Below, one piece after another: positions 1 to 6,810 of a stretch of 22,655 nucleotides of DNA; the stretch's first letter is position 1, and each line of letters begins with the position of its first letter. The DNA is taken from contig DGTB01000135.1 of assembly GCA_002394185.1 (NCBI GenBank), positions 1-22,655 of the forward strand, read 5' to 3'. Made by a program: the position numbers and the translations under genes. Under the pieces are notes generated by a model. The model saw only the letters and a program-made list of their open reading frames with translations, made no database searches and was not told the DNA's origin. Source of the DNA: Bacteroidales bacterium UBA4347. GTDB taxonomy: Bacteria > Bacteroidota > Bacteroidia > Bacteroidales > P3.

Positions 1-6
1 GTTTAC

Positions 7-82
7 ATATTGTTCTTATATCTACTATATAGGAACAATATGCGAACAATATGAGAACTATATAAGAACAATATAAGAACGG
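7..82. repeat. 11-bp tandem repeat bounded by a 15-bp inverted repeat
   Basis: GAAC recurs at 33, 44, 55, 66 and 77, exactly every 11 bp; the full unit is close to GAACAATATNN, with the fifth copy decaying. Bases 7-21 are the perfect reverse complement of 60-74, so the array also contains a 15-bp inverted repeat with a 38-bp interval. An 11-bp spacing is about one helical turn, so all copies face the same side of the DNA. This is seen directly; the role is unknown (iterated protein-binding site, minisatellite or recombination relic). The rest of 1-164 is AT-rich on the left and holds no gene that I can support; it lies downstream of dut on the minus strand. Confidence 0.8.
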
Positions 83-164
83 TCGTATTTGGTACGTCTT
101 ATCCCCCTTTCGGGTGGGAGGTGATGTTTATCGATTTACGATACGGACGGGCCGTAGATGCGAA

Positions 165-602
165 TCAATTTTTTCCCGTGTGTCCGAATCCGCCGGCGCC
201 GCGCTCGGTGTCGGTGAGTTCCTGCACCTCGACGATTTCGGCTTGCTCGTGGCGGGCGATGACCATCTGGGCGATGCGCTCGCCGTCGGCGATGACGAAA
301 TCCTCCTGCGAGAGGTTGATGAGGATGACGCAGAGCTCGCCACGGTAGTCGGCGTCGATGGTGCCGGGCGAGTTGAGCACCGTGATGCCCTTCTTCAGCG
401 CCAGGCCGCTGCGGGGGCGCACCTGCGCCTCGTAGCCCGCCGGCAGCTCCATGAAGAGGCCCGTCTTGACGAGCGTGCGTTCCAGGGGTTTCAACGTAAT
501 CGGCCCCTCGGGCAGGTAGGCCCTGAGGTCCATGCCGGCCGACTGCGCGGTCTCGTACTTCGGCAGCGCGTGGTGGCTGCGGTTGATAATTTTTATCTGC
601 AT
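165..602 (-). CDS. dut: deoxyuridine 5'-triphosphate nucleotidohydrolase (dUTPase)
   Basis: Cytosolic trimeric dUTPase that hydrolyses dUTP to dUMP and pyrophosphate, keeping uracil out of DNA and feeding dTMP synthesis. The 145-residue protein is the normal bacterial length and has all five family motifs in order: AGMDLRA (22-28), RPRSGLA (62-68), GTIDADYRGEL (80-90, with Asp83 as expected catalytic base), GERIAQMV (107-114) and the C-terminal RGAGGFGHTG (134-143), which closes over the nucleotide. The frame is open upstream to 734, but the start at 602 (protein MQIKIINRS) is chosen because the extra 44 residues lie over the promoter and match nothing in the family. It stands alone, divergent from the lipoprotein gene at 870. 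Motif V has His where Ser is common; otherwise intact. Confidence 0.95.
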   Translation of the reverse strand: MQIKIINRSHHALPKYETAQSAGMDLRAYLPEGPITLKPLERTLVKTGLFMELPAGYEAQVRPRSGLALKKGITVLNSPGTIDADYRGELCVILINLSQEDFVIADGERIAQMVIARHEQAEIVEVQELTDTERGAGGFGHTGKN

Positions 603-626
603 ATCGTTTCTGTCGTTTTTCAGGTG

Positions 627-657
627 CAAAAATACACATTTTCTGCGACATGGTGAA
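627..657 (-). promoter_or_regulatory. dut promoter, Bacteroidota type
   Basis: On the minus strand TATTTTTG (627-634) matches the -7 element TAnnTTTG, with a TTTT-rich imperfect -33 region around 654-657. It would start transcription about 20 nt before the dut ATG at 602. Assignment rests on pattern and position only. Confidence 0.55.
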
Positions 658-662
658 AATAT

Positions 663-693
663 TTTGCAGAATGGAATAATGTTTGTATCTTTG
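663..693 (+). promoter_or_regulatory. promoter of the 870-1604 lipoprotein gene
   Basis: TTTG at 663-666, a 19-bp spacer, then TATCTTTG at 686-693: a full match to the Bacteroidota -33/-7 consensus. Start of transcription would be near 700, giving a leader of about 170 nt. It is placed back to back with the dut promoter, so the two genes share one divergent control region. Confidence 0.75.
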
Positions 694-699
694 CAGTTG

Positions 700-841
700 C
701 TTTCGAGAGCTGAAAGTTTATGCGGGAAAAGCATTGCGAATATCCTGTCCTCGTTGATTGCGACGGAGCATGCAACCTCATGCTTTTCTTATCAGTGAAT
801 GCTAAACATTCCTTTGGAGGTTGGGGAAAAACAAAAGGTTG
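700..841 (+). promoter_or_regulatory. 5' leader with several possible stems and a possible pseudoknot
   Basis: The leader of the next gene contains a series of short complementary pairs: CTTTC/GAAAG (700-704 with 712-716), ATGC/GCAT (720-723 with 731-734), AGCATG/CATGCT (767-772 with 779-784) and GAATG/CATTC (797-801 with 807-811). The loop of the third stem, CAACCT (773-778), is complementary to AGGTTG, which occurs twice downstream (818-823 and 836-841), so alternative pseudoknots are possible. No known riboswitch consensus was recognised. Short stems arise by chance, so this is a candidate only. Confidence 0.35.
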
Positions 842-869
842 TGCCCGACACGTATCAGGGTAACAGGCA

Positions 870-1604
870 ATGAAGAAACTCTTCGCGGTATGCCTCATGG
901 CAGCAACAATGTACAGCTTTGCCGGTTGTGGGAAAGACGACACCGACGATAACGGATCGGACAATGGCGGCGCTGCCATCGAGGCGCCGGCAAAGAAAGT
1001 AAAAAAGATTAAAATCGACAACATTATCGAGGCCTACTACACCTGGGACGGCGACAAGTTGATGTCCATCTCGTTCAAGGACGATGATCTTGACCGGATG
1101 GACTTCAGCTATAACAACGGAAAGCTGTCGCAAATCGCCTGGCGGGAAAATAGCCTCACCTATACCTGGGATGGCAACCGGATTGCTACAGAAACCATAC
1201 ACGGTGGCGGTCAAGACGGACTGGTGTCGAACTACGTGTACACCGATGGCAAGGTGACCAAATTGACACAGATGGGCTACGATGCATGGAATATCACCTG
1301 GACGGGTGATAACGTCGAATCGGTCACGTATTTCGGCGAGCCCTTCAGCGGGGCTATCGCATACGACGACAAACACAACCCCCTTTATGTGCCTTGCGGG
1401 CAGTTTTTCCTGTTCAATAGCGGTTCTGCACTTTACTCCTTGATCTATCCCTCCTGGTCGAAAAACAACCCCATAAGCAACCCGTCGTTCGCGTCAGCAG
1501 GTGACGGTAGTTTTGGTCCGATAGAATATACCTACGACTCCGACGGCTTCCCCCTGACGGCGAAACTCGGAGCTGGAGGCATGACCCTGACCTACGAGTA
1601 CTGA
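870..1604 (+). CDS. outer-envelope lipoprotein with YD-like beta repeats
   Basis: A 244-residue protein with a lipoprotein signal peptide: Lys-Lys start, hydrophobic core and a lipobox ending in FAGC with Cys20 as the lipidation site, followed by an Asp/Asn/Gly-rich linker (22-35). From about residue 50 it is made of repeated short hairpin units with aromatic-(T/S)-(W/Y)-D/N-G-x-x patterns, for example YYTWDGDKL, FSYNNGKL, YTWDGNRI, YVYTDGKV, ITWTGDNV and YTYDSDGF. These resemble YD repeats and Bacteroidota lipoproteins of the DUF4595 kind, though I cannot confirm the family. No enzymatic motif is visible. It is monocistronic: own promoter, long leader, and strong terminator just after the stop. 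Likely a surface or periplasmic beta-repeat protein of unknown role. Confidence 0.8.
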   Translation: MKKLFAVCLMAATMYSFAGCGKDDTDDNGSDNGGAAIEAPAKKVKKIKIDNIIEAYYTWDGDKLMSISFKDDDLDRMDFSYNNGKLSQIAWRENSLTYTWDGNRIATETIHGGGQDGLVSNYVYTDGKVTKLTQMGYDAWNITWTGDNVESVTYFGEPFSGAIAYDDKHNPLYVPCGQFFLFNSGSALYSLIYPSWSKNNPISNPSFASAGDGSFGPIEYTYDSDGFPLTAKLGAGGMTLTYEY

Positions 1605-1638
1605 ACGGCATGTCCTGAGAGGACTCAAGGATAAGAAT

Positions 1639-1679
1639 CGTGCTCATGATTGTCACCGATCATGAGCATGTTTTTTTTT
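1639..1679 (+). terminator. intrinsic terminator after the 870-1604 gene
   Basis: TGCTCATGAT (1641-1650) pairs perfectly with ATCATGAGCA (1659-1668) around an 8-nt loop, extended by a G-T wobble and a C-G pair, and is followed by nine T residues at 1671-1679. Confidence 0.93.
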
Positions 1680-1707
1680 GCAAAGATGCCCATGGTGTTC
1701 AATAAAG

Positions 1708-1749
1708 CCACGAGGGATTCCGTACATAGGTGTGCAGAATCCCTCGTGG
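1708..1749 (-). terminator. 13-bp-stem hairpin ending the clpP transcript
   Basis: Bases 1708-1720 and 1737-1749 are perfectly complementary over 13 bp with a 16-nt loop. It sits 21 bp downstream of the clpP stop. The trailing run on the minus strand (CTTTATTG) is only partly T-rich, so it may be a terminator or a 3'-end stabilising hairpin. Confidence 0.7.
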
Positions 1750-1770
1750 TAGTTAAAGGCGGTAGGATGC

Positions 1771-2433
1771 TTACTTCTTGGTCAGCACCTCGTCGATCAT
1801 GCCGTACTGGAGGGCCTCTTCGGCGGTGAACCAGTGGTCGCGGTCGGAGTCTTTCTCCACCTGCTCGAAGGGCTGGCCGCTGTGCTTGGCGATGATTTCG
1901 TAGAGCTCTTTCTTGAGTTTGAGGATTTCGCGGACGGTGATTTCCATGTCGGTGGCCTGGCCGTCGGCGCCGCCCATGGGCTGGTGGATCATGACGCGGG
2001 CGTGCGGCAGGGCGCAGCGGCGGCCTTTCTCGCCGGCGCAGAGGAGCACGCTGGCCATCGAGGCGGCGAGGCCGGTGCAGATGGTGGAGACCTTGGGCTG
2101 GATGTACTGCATGGTGTCGTAGATGCCGAGGCCGGCGTAGACGGAGCCTCCGGGGGAGTTGAGGTAGATCTGGATGTCCTTGGTGGGGTCGACGCTCTCG
2201 AGGAAGAGGAGCTGGGCCTGGATGACGTTGGCGGTGTAGTCGTCGATGGCGGTGCCGAGGAAGATGATGCGGTCCATCATCAGGCGGCTGAAGACGTCCA
2301 TCTGGGCCACGTTGAGCTGGCGCTCCTCGACGATGTAGGGCGTGAGCGAATTGTTGATGGTCGAGGTGTATTTGGCCATGGTGGTGCTGCTGATGCCACG
2401 GTGACGGGTGGCGTATTTCTCGAATTCTGTCAT
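1771..2433 (-). CDS. clpP: ATP-dependent Clp protease proteolytic subunit
   Basis: Serine peptidase of family S14 that forms the barrel of the Clp protease; it degrades proteins unfolded by ClpX or similar ATPases in the cytoplasm. The 220-residue sequence has the full catalytic triad: Ser125 in GLAASMAS, His150 in MIHQPMGG and Asp199 in the DSDRDHW segment, with spacings 25 and 49 as in E. coli ClpP. The SPGGSVYAGL segment (93-102) forms the substrate-binding region. The N-terminus (1-30) is longer than in E. coli, as in other Bacteroidota proteins, and may be processed. It follows trmD after 21 nt on the same strand. Neither tig nor clpX, its usual neighbours, is beside it; dut and a lipoprotein gene lie downstream instead. 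Confidence 0.95.
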   Translation of the reverse strand: MTEFEKYATRHRGISSTTMAKYTSTINNSLTPYIVEERQLNVAQMDVFSRLMMDRIIFLGTAIDDYTANVIQAQLLFLESVDPTKDIQIYLNSPGGSVYAGLGIYDTMQYIQPKVSTICTGLAASMASVLLCAGEKGRRCALPHARVMIHQPMGGADGQATDMEITVREILKLKKELYEIIAKHSGQPFEQVEKDSDRDHWFTAEEALQYGMIDEVLTKK

Positions 2434-2454
2434 AATCGTTGCTATGTTGATTTG

Positions 2455-3168
2455 TTATTGTTTCTTTCCTTTGTTCTGTGGGCTGGCCTTCAGGTCTGCC
2501 AGCAGGCCGGGCCTTCTCTCCTTGGTGCGCTGGATGGCCTGTTCCATGCGCCATTGTTCTATCTTGGCGTGGTTGCCGCTGAGGAGGACGTCGGGAACCT
2601 TCCATCCGCGGAACTCCGGCGGGCGTGTGTACTCCGGCGGAGCCACGAGGCCGTCCTGGAAGGAGTCCTCGAGGGCCGACTGCTCGTCGCCTATCACTCC
2701 CGGCACGAGGCGTATGACGGCGTCGCAGATGACGGCAGTGGCCAGTTCGCCACCGGTGAGCACGTAGTCGCCGATGCTGATTTCGCGGGTGATGAAGTGC
2801 TCGCGGATGCGTTCGTCCACGCCTTTGTAGTGCCCACAGAGCACCATCAAATTCTGTGCCAGCGACAGTTGGTTGGCTATGGGCTGGGAGAGGAGCTCGC
2901 CGTCGGGGGCGGTGTAGATGATGTCGTCGTAGGGGCGATCCTTCTGCAGGTCTTCTATGCAGTTGGCGATGGGCTCCACGGCCATCACCATGCCGGCAGC
3001 GCCGCCATAGGGGTAGTCGTCGACCGAGCCGTACTTGGTGAGCGAATAGTCGTGGAGGTCGTGGAAGTGCACCTCGACGAGGCCTTTCTTTTGGGCCCGT
3101 TTGAGGATGCTCTCCTCGAAGAACATGTTCATCATGTTCGGGAAGAGGGTGAGGATGTCTATTCTCAT
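2455..3168 (-). CDS. trmD: tRNA (guanine-N1)-methyltransferase
   Basis: TrmD uses S-adenosylmethionine to methylate N1 of G37 next to the anticodon, preventing +1 frameshifting. The 237-residue protein starts MRIDILTLFP, and the start at 3168 overlaps the stop of the upstream peptidase gene as ATGA, which points to coupled translation. The trefoil-knot SAM site is visible as CGHYKGVDER (111-120) and SIGDYVLTGGELA (131-143). The residues expected for catalysis, Arg153 and Asp168 (in EDSF), are present, as is the conserved YTRPPEFRGWKVPDVLLSGNH block (180-200). The reading frame stays open far upstream to 3516, but that part runs over the peptidase gene and is spurious. The usual rpsP-rimM-rplS partners are absent. 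Confidence 0.95.
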   Translation of the reverse strand: MRIDILTLFPNMMNMFFEESILKRAQKKGLVEVHFHDLHDYSLTKYGSVDDYPYGGAAGMVMAVEPIANCIEDLQKDRPYDDIIYTAPDGELLSQPIANQLSLAQNLMVLCGHYKGVDERIREHFITREISIGDYVLTGGELATAVICDAVIRLVPGVIGDEQSALEDSFQDGLVAPPEYTRPPEFRGWKVPDVLLSGNHAKIEQWRMEQAIQRTKERRPGLLADLKASPQNKGKKQ

Positions 3169-4412
3169 TTGACCTTCAGTTTCTGTCCGACACGTAGGGG
3201 TGTGTTTTGGCTGATGCCGTTGAGTTTGCAGAGTTTCTTCACCGTGGTGCCGTGAGTTTTGGCAATCTTGCCGAGGGTGTCGCCGCTGCGAACGCTGTAG
3301 GTGGCGGAAGAGGAGGCCTTGCTGTTCTTGTCGGCCTTGGTGGTGGTGGGTGAGGGTTCGGGGTTGCTGCCGGCCTTGCCGCTGACGCGCAGGCGGTCGC
3401 CGGGATGGAGCACCTTGTTGCGGCTGATGCCGTTGAGTTTGCAGAGCTGGGTGATGGTGGTGCCGTTGCGGCGGGCAATCTTTTCGAGGGTGTCGCCCTG
3501 GCGCACGCGGTACCATCCGCTGGAGGCTTTGCTGCTGCCCGAGGAGGCGCGCGACTTGCTGTTGCCCACCTTGCGGAACGACGAGGGGGTGAGGCTCAGC
3601 TCGTCGTTGACAAGGTCGTGGGTGGCGCAGTTCACCACGTGCTCGGGGTTGAGGGCGTTGCCCATATAGCGTATCTCGAAGTGGAGGTGGCTGCCGCGGC
3701 TGCGGCCGGTGTTGCCGCAGAGGCCGATGATGTCGCCACTCTTCACATGCTGTCCGGCCACGACATTGCGCTTCGACATGTGTGCGTAGTAGGTCTCAAG
3801 GCCGTTGGCGTGGTGGATGATGACGAGGTTGCCATAGCTGCGGTTGAGTTTGGAGATGCGCACCACGCCGTCGAAGGCGGCGTAGATGGGTTCGCCGGTG
3901 GGCAGGGCCAGGTCGAGGCCGTAGTGCCAACGGCGCCAGCGGGGACCGAAGTGCGACGACGGACGTGCCGACCAGGGTGTGGGCCATGTAAACTTTTCTC
4001 CCCGCGCTTCGTCGCGCAGATGTATGGTGATGGGGTTGTCTATGCTGTTTACGTCCAGTTTGGGCAGGTGGATGGCGGCGGTGTCAAAACCTTCGAGCAG
4101 TATCTCGTCTTCACTGGCAGCTCCTTCATCGTCAAGGGTATAGATGTTAGGCATGTCTTCTTCGTCCTCTTCCTCGTCCTCATCAACCTCGTAGAGGAAA
4201 GGTGCTTGATACATGTAGTTTTCTGTCTCTTTGTTGTTGCGGTGGTCGATGACTACACCTTTGTATTCCTCTTCTTCGTAGATGACATCCAGTTTATTGA
4301 CCTTGATTTCCGATTTGCTGTTTTTCTGTTGCGGTTCGTCGGTCTGTGCCGATACCACGACAGGCAAGGCCAACATAGCACATAACAATATGATAGGTTC
4401 TATATGTTTCAT
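3165..4412 (-). CDS. secreted M23 peptidoglycan endopeptidase with two LysM domains
   Basis: A 415-residue exported protein with a signal peptide (1-22, ending VVVSA). An unusual stretch of 12 residues, nearly all acidic (about 75-86), lies in the N-terminal linker. The M23 zinc-peptidase domain spans about 145-262: H163 and D167 in HYGLD, H211 in YYAHM, and HLHFE with H244 as third ligand, so the catalytic site is complete. Two LysM peptidoglycan-binding domains follow (about 300-343 and 371-415), joined by a Ser/Lys-rich linker. M23 enzymes cut peptide cross-links in peptidoglycan during growth and division; some members are inactive activators, but this one keeps its ligands. It has its own promoter and is the first gene of the unit with trmD and clpP. 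In order it is catalytic domain then LysM, the reverse of many M23-LysM proteins. Confidence 0.93.
   Translation of the reverse strand: MKHIEPIILLCAMLALPVVVSAQTDEPQQKNSKSEIKVNKLDVIYEEEEYKGVVIDHRNNKETENYMYQAPFLYEVDEDEEEDEEDMPNIYTLDDEGAASEDEILLEGFDTAAIHLPKLDVNSIDNPITIHLRDEARGEKFTWPTPWSARPSSHFGPRWRRWHYGLDLALPTGEPIYAAFDGVVRISKLNRSYGNLVIIHHANGLETYYAHMSKRNVVAGQHVKSGDIIGLCGNTGRSRGSHLHFEIRYMGNALNPEHVVNCATHDLVNDELSLTPSSFRKVGNSKSRASSGSSKASSGWYRVRQGDTLEKIARRNGTTITQLCKLNGISRNKVLHPGDRLRVSGKAGSNPEPSPTTTKADKNSKASSSATYSVRSGDTLGKIAKTHGTTVKKLCKLNGISQNTPLRVGQKLKVK
3209..3446. repeat. 25-bp direct repeats in the two LysM-coding segments
   Basis: Bases 3209-3233 and 3422-3446 are identical over 25 bp and encode the matching LCKLNGIS segment of each LysM domain. 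They are 213 bp apart, which is 71 codons, so recombination between them would remove one LysM domain in frame. Confidence 0.85.
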
Positions 4413-4447
4413 TTGTCAGGGTTCAGTAGGTGGTATTAAAAACTTTG

Positions 4448-4478
4448 CAAAAGTACAAAAAAAGTATCAGCCTGCAAA
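4448..4478 (-). promoter_or_regulatory. promoter of the M23-trmD-clpP unit
   Basis: On the minus strand TTTG (4475-4478), a 19-bp spacer and TACTTTTG (4448-4455) fully match the Bacteroidota -33/-7 consensus. Transcription would begin near 4441, leaving about 29 nt before the peptidase ATG. The 99-bp gap 4413-4511 otherwise contains only AT-rich sequence. Confidence 0.75.
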
Positions 4479-4511
4479 AAATTTAAACTTAAAAAATCCA
4501 AAAAGGGCACC

Positions 4512-6020
4512 TTATTCGACGGCCACTGGACGGAAGGAACCGTTGTCGTCAATGATGAGTGTGGCGGTTTGGAAGTCTTCCTCAGAGAGTGTTTTGATGA
4601 GTTTTGCTGCATTGTTGTTGTTGTCAGCCTGAGGGCCCATGCGGAAGGGTTGCAGGAAGGAGTGGATCTTGCCGTCCACCAACATGCCGTTGCGGTCGAG
4701 ACGTGCTGTCACTATCGGGGCATAGCCCAGCACGCCCGACAGGCTCATGCCGGTGGGTGTGCAGAAGTTGCCCAGGCTGTAGGCGATGAGGTGGCCGCGA
4801 TAGAGCTCCATTGCACGGCAGACGTGGGGGCCGTGGCCGAAGACCAGGTCGGCGCCTTCGTCAATACACATGTGGGCAAATTTCCTCAGTGCTCCGCGTT
4901 TCTCGTCGAGGAATAGCTCCATGCCTTCGGGGAGGTGGGTGTAGGCGGTACCCTCGGCACCCCCGTGGAACGACACGATGAGTATGTCGCATTCCTCTCT
5001 CAGGCCACGGATGGTGTTCATCACCAGCGTGCTGTCCATCAGGTTGCAGTTATGTCCGTTGGTGCCAAAGGCACAGAATCCGAACACCAGACTGTCGCGT
5101 TGCTCCAAGGCTGTGGTGCAAAGATCTTTGATGCCGGCATAGCCGATGCCCAGGCTGTCCAGCAGGCCTATGGTTGTCATGATGCCTTTGCGGCCGAAGT
5201 CATTGCTGTGGTTGTTGGCCAGACTCAGGAAGTCGAAGCCCGCCTCCTGAAGCAGTGCTGCATAGGATTCCGGCATGCGGAAAGCATAACAGTATTTGCA
5301 GCCCTCTTTGGTACTCGTTAAGGTGTCGTCGCTGAAGACGCCTTCGCAGTTGCCCACGGCGACTGTGGCGTTGTTCAGTATGTCTTTTGTGTGGTCGAAA
5401 AGATGTTTGCCTTCATGCAGTGGCAACTGGATGGTGGGATGCAGTGTGCCCAACATTATGTCGCCCACCATGGCGATGGTGTACAATGGGTCGCGTAGCA
5501 CTGTGTCGGTCGCGGTCAGCGGCAAACCTGCTTCCAGCACCTCTTCGCGGTCGATGAGGCGGCAGGCTCCTTTGTAGCGCTTCAGGTAGTAGGCCTCCTG
5601 TGACGAGGTAATCCTGATGCCGGTGCTCGAGGCATGGATGAAGTCAAAACTGCCCTCTTTTACTGTGGTAACGATGCCCACGTGCCCTATGGCCTTCATG
5701 TTTCTCCTTCCGGAGAAGAATACCAGATCGCCCACGGCCAGCGAGTCCTTGTCCACCGGTATGCCCATCTTGTATTGTGGTGCCGCCGAGGGGGCAAGTT
5801 GTACGCCGAATTTGGAATAGACATAGCGTGTGAATCCGGCACAATCGAAACCCTTGGGAGTCTTGCCGCCCCAGCGGTAGGGCACTCCCAGATGTTTCAT
5901 GGCTTCGGTTATCACCGAGTCGGGCTCGATGCACCGCAGGGTCAGTGTGTCCTGCGCACTCAGCATACTGCCGGACGCTGCCAGCAATAAAAGGAGAATG
6001 GCTATAAGGTGTTTCTTCAT
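4512..6020 (-). CDS. exported NlpC/P60 - CapA (PGA_cap) fusion protein
   Basis: A 502-residue two-domain protein with a signal peptide (1-22, ending MLSA). The first domain (about 35-155) is NlpC/P60: the catalytic Cys60 in GFDCAGF, His113 in IGHVGIV and a third residue, His129 in FIHAS, are all in place, as in enzymes that cut the D-Glu to diamino-acid bond of peptidoglycan peptides. The second (about 180-440) is a CapA/PGA_cap metallophosphatase-like domain: VGDIML (185-190), GNCEG (223-227), SLANNHSNDFGRKG (266-279), FHGGAE (351-356), GHGPHV (395-400) and YSLGNF (414-419). CapA proteins are linked to poly-gamma-glutamate capsule synthesis. The start at 6020 (MKKHLIAIL) is preferred over 6038, which would extend into the ATPase gene. 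It follows the ATPase after 7 nt. Substrate unknown; exported to the periplasm or surface. Confidence 0.92.
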   Translation of the reverse strand: MKKHLIAILLLLLAASGSMLSAQDTLTLRCIEPDSVITEAMKHLGVPYRWGGKTPKGFDCAGFTRYVYSKFGVQLAPSAAPQYKMGIPVDKDSLAVGDLVFFSGRRNMKAIGHVGIVTTVKEGSFDFIHASSTGIRITSSQEAYYLKRYKGACRLIDREEVLEAGLPLTATDTVLRDPLYTIAMVGDIMLGTLHPTIQLPLHEGKHLFDHTKDILNNATVAVGNCEGVFSDDTLTSTKEGCKYCYAFRMPESYAALLQEAGFDFLSLANNHSNDFGRKGIMTTIGLLDSLGIGYAGIKDLCTTALEQRDSLVFGFCAFGTNGHNCNLMDSTLVMNTIRGLREECDILIVSFHGGAEGTAYTHLPEGMELFLDEKRGALRKFAHMCIDEGADLVFGHGPHVCRAMELYRGHLIAYSLGNFCTPTGMSLSGVLGYAPIVTARLDRNGMLVDGKIHSFLQPFRMGPQADNNNNAAKLIKTLSEEDFQTATLIIDDNGSFRPVAVE

Positions 6021-6027
6021 ATCAATT

Positions 6028-6768
6028 TCAGTAATCAAAAATAATTCGATCTTCGGCCATGTGGGTTTTCACACCGTAGACTGTGCTGATGTTTTCTGTT
6101 GTCAGTCCTTCGGCTATGGGGCCGTGGAAGAGCAGCTCGCCGTTGTGAATCAAGAGTATGCGGTCGCAGAACTGCAGGGCGAGGTTGAGGTCGTGGATGA
6201 CGATGACCACCGTTTTGTCTGTGGTTCTCAGCAGACGCATAATTTCCAGCTGGTGGGCGATGTCGAGGTTGCTCACAGGCTCGTCCATCAGTAGCACGGG
6301 GGTCTTCTGTGCCAGTGCGCGGGCAATCATCACTCTCTGCATCTCGCCGCCGCTCATTTCGGCAGGCTTGGCCAGACGCAGGTGCCAGGTGTTGGTTTGC
6401 TTCATGCACTGCTCCACGATGTCCCAGTCGGCCTGGCTCTCGTTTTGCAGGTGGTGTTGGTAGGGGTTGCGACCCATGAGTACCGTTTCGAAGGCCGAGA
6501 ACTCGAAGTCGGTCTGCGCCTGCTGACGTACGAAGGCCACCTTCTGTGCCAGTGCGCGGGCTGAGTAGTCTTTCACTTTTTTCCCGTCGATGGCCACGCT
6601 GCCCGCTGTGGGTTCAAGCAGCCCGCCGATGCATCGCAGCAGCGTCGTCTTGCCGCAGCCGTTGGGTCCCATCACGGCCGTGATACAACCTGTGGCTATT
6701 GTTGTATTGATGTCGCGCAGAATCTCCCGCTTGCCGTAGCTGACCTGTATATGTTCAAGCTCAATCAT
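6028..6768 (-). CDS. ABC transporter ATP-binding protein, FecE/BtuD/HmuV type
   Basis: A 246-residue ATPase with every functional motif: Walker A GPNGCGKT (34-41), Q-loop RQQ (81-83), signature MSGGEMQ (138-144), Walker B VLLMDEP (158-164), D-loop SNLD (166-169) and His192 in the switch IHDL. Sequence style and pairing with the FecCD-type permease upstream place it among importers of siderophores, heme or cobalamin. It powers uptake from the periplasm into the cytoplasm. The permease stop lies 42 nt upstream and the fusion gene starts 7 nt downstream, so all three are very likely one transcript. The intergenic 42 nt contain TAGTTAAG twice in tandem on the minus strand. The substrate cannot be read from the sequence. 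Confidence 0.93.
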   Translation of the reverse strand: MIELEHIQVSYGKREILRDINTTIATGCITAVMGPNGCGKTTLLRCIGGLLEPTAGSVAIDGKKVKDYSARALAQKVAFVRQQAQTDFEFSAFETVLMGRNPYQHHLQNESQADWDIVEQCMKQTNTWHLRLAKPAEMSGGEMQRVMIARALAQKTPVLLMDEPVSNLDIAHQLEIMRLLRTTDKTVVIVIHDLNLALQFCDRILLIHNGELLFHGPIAEGLTTENISTVYGVKTHMAEDRIIFDY

Positions 6769-6810
6769 TTGTCTTAACTACTTAACTACTGCCTATTTAG
6801 CCACTAAAGT

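Noticed and set aside
102..119. Hairpin TCCC/GGGA near the left edge as dut terminator
   Set aside because: Only four pairs plus one after a mismatch, and no T run on either strand.
603..734. N-terminal extension of dut to 734
   Set aside because: The extra 44 codons run across a good promoter and have no family counterpart; MQIKII at 602 is the normal dUTPase start.
1834..3255. 473-codon plus-strand open frame over clpP and trmD
   Set aside because: Both genes beneath it have complete catalytic motifs on the minus strand; the plus-strand product resembles no protein.
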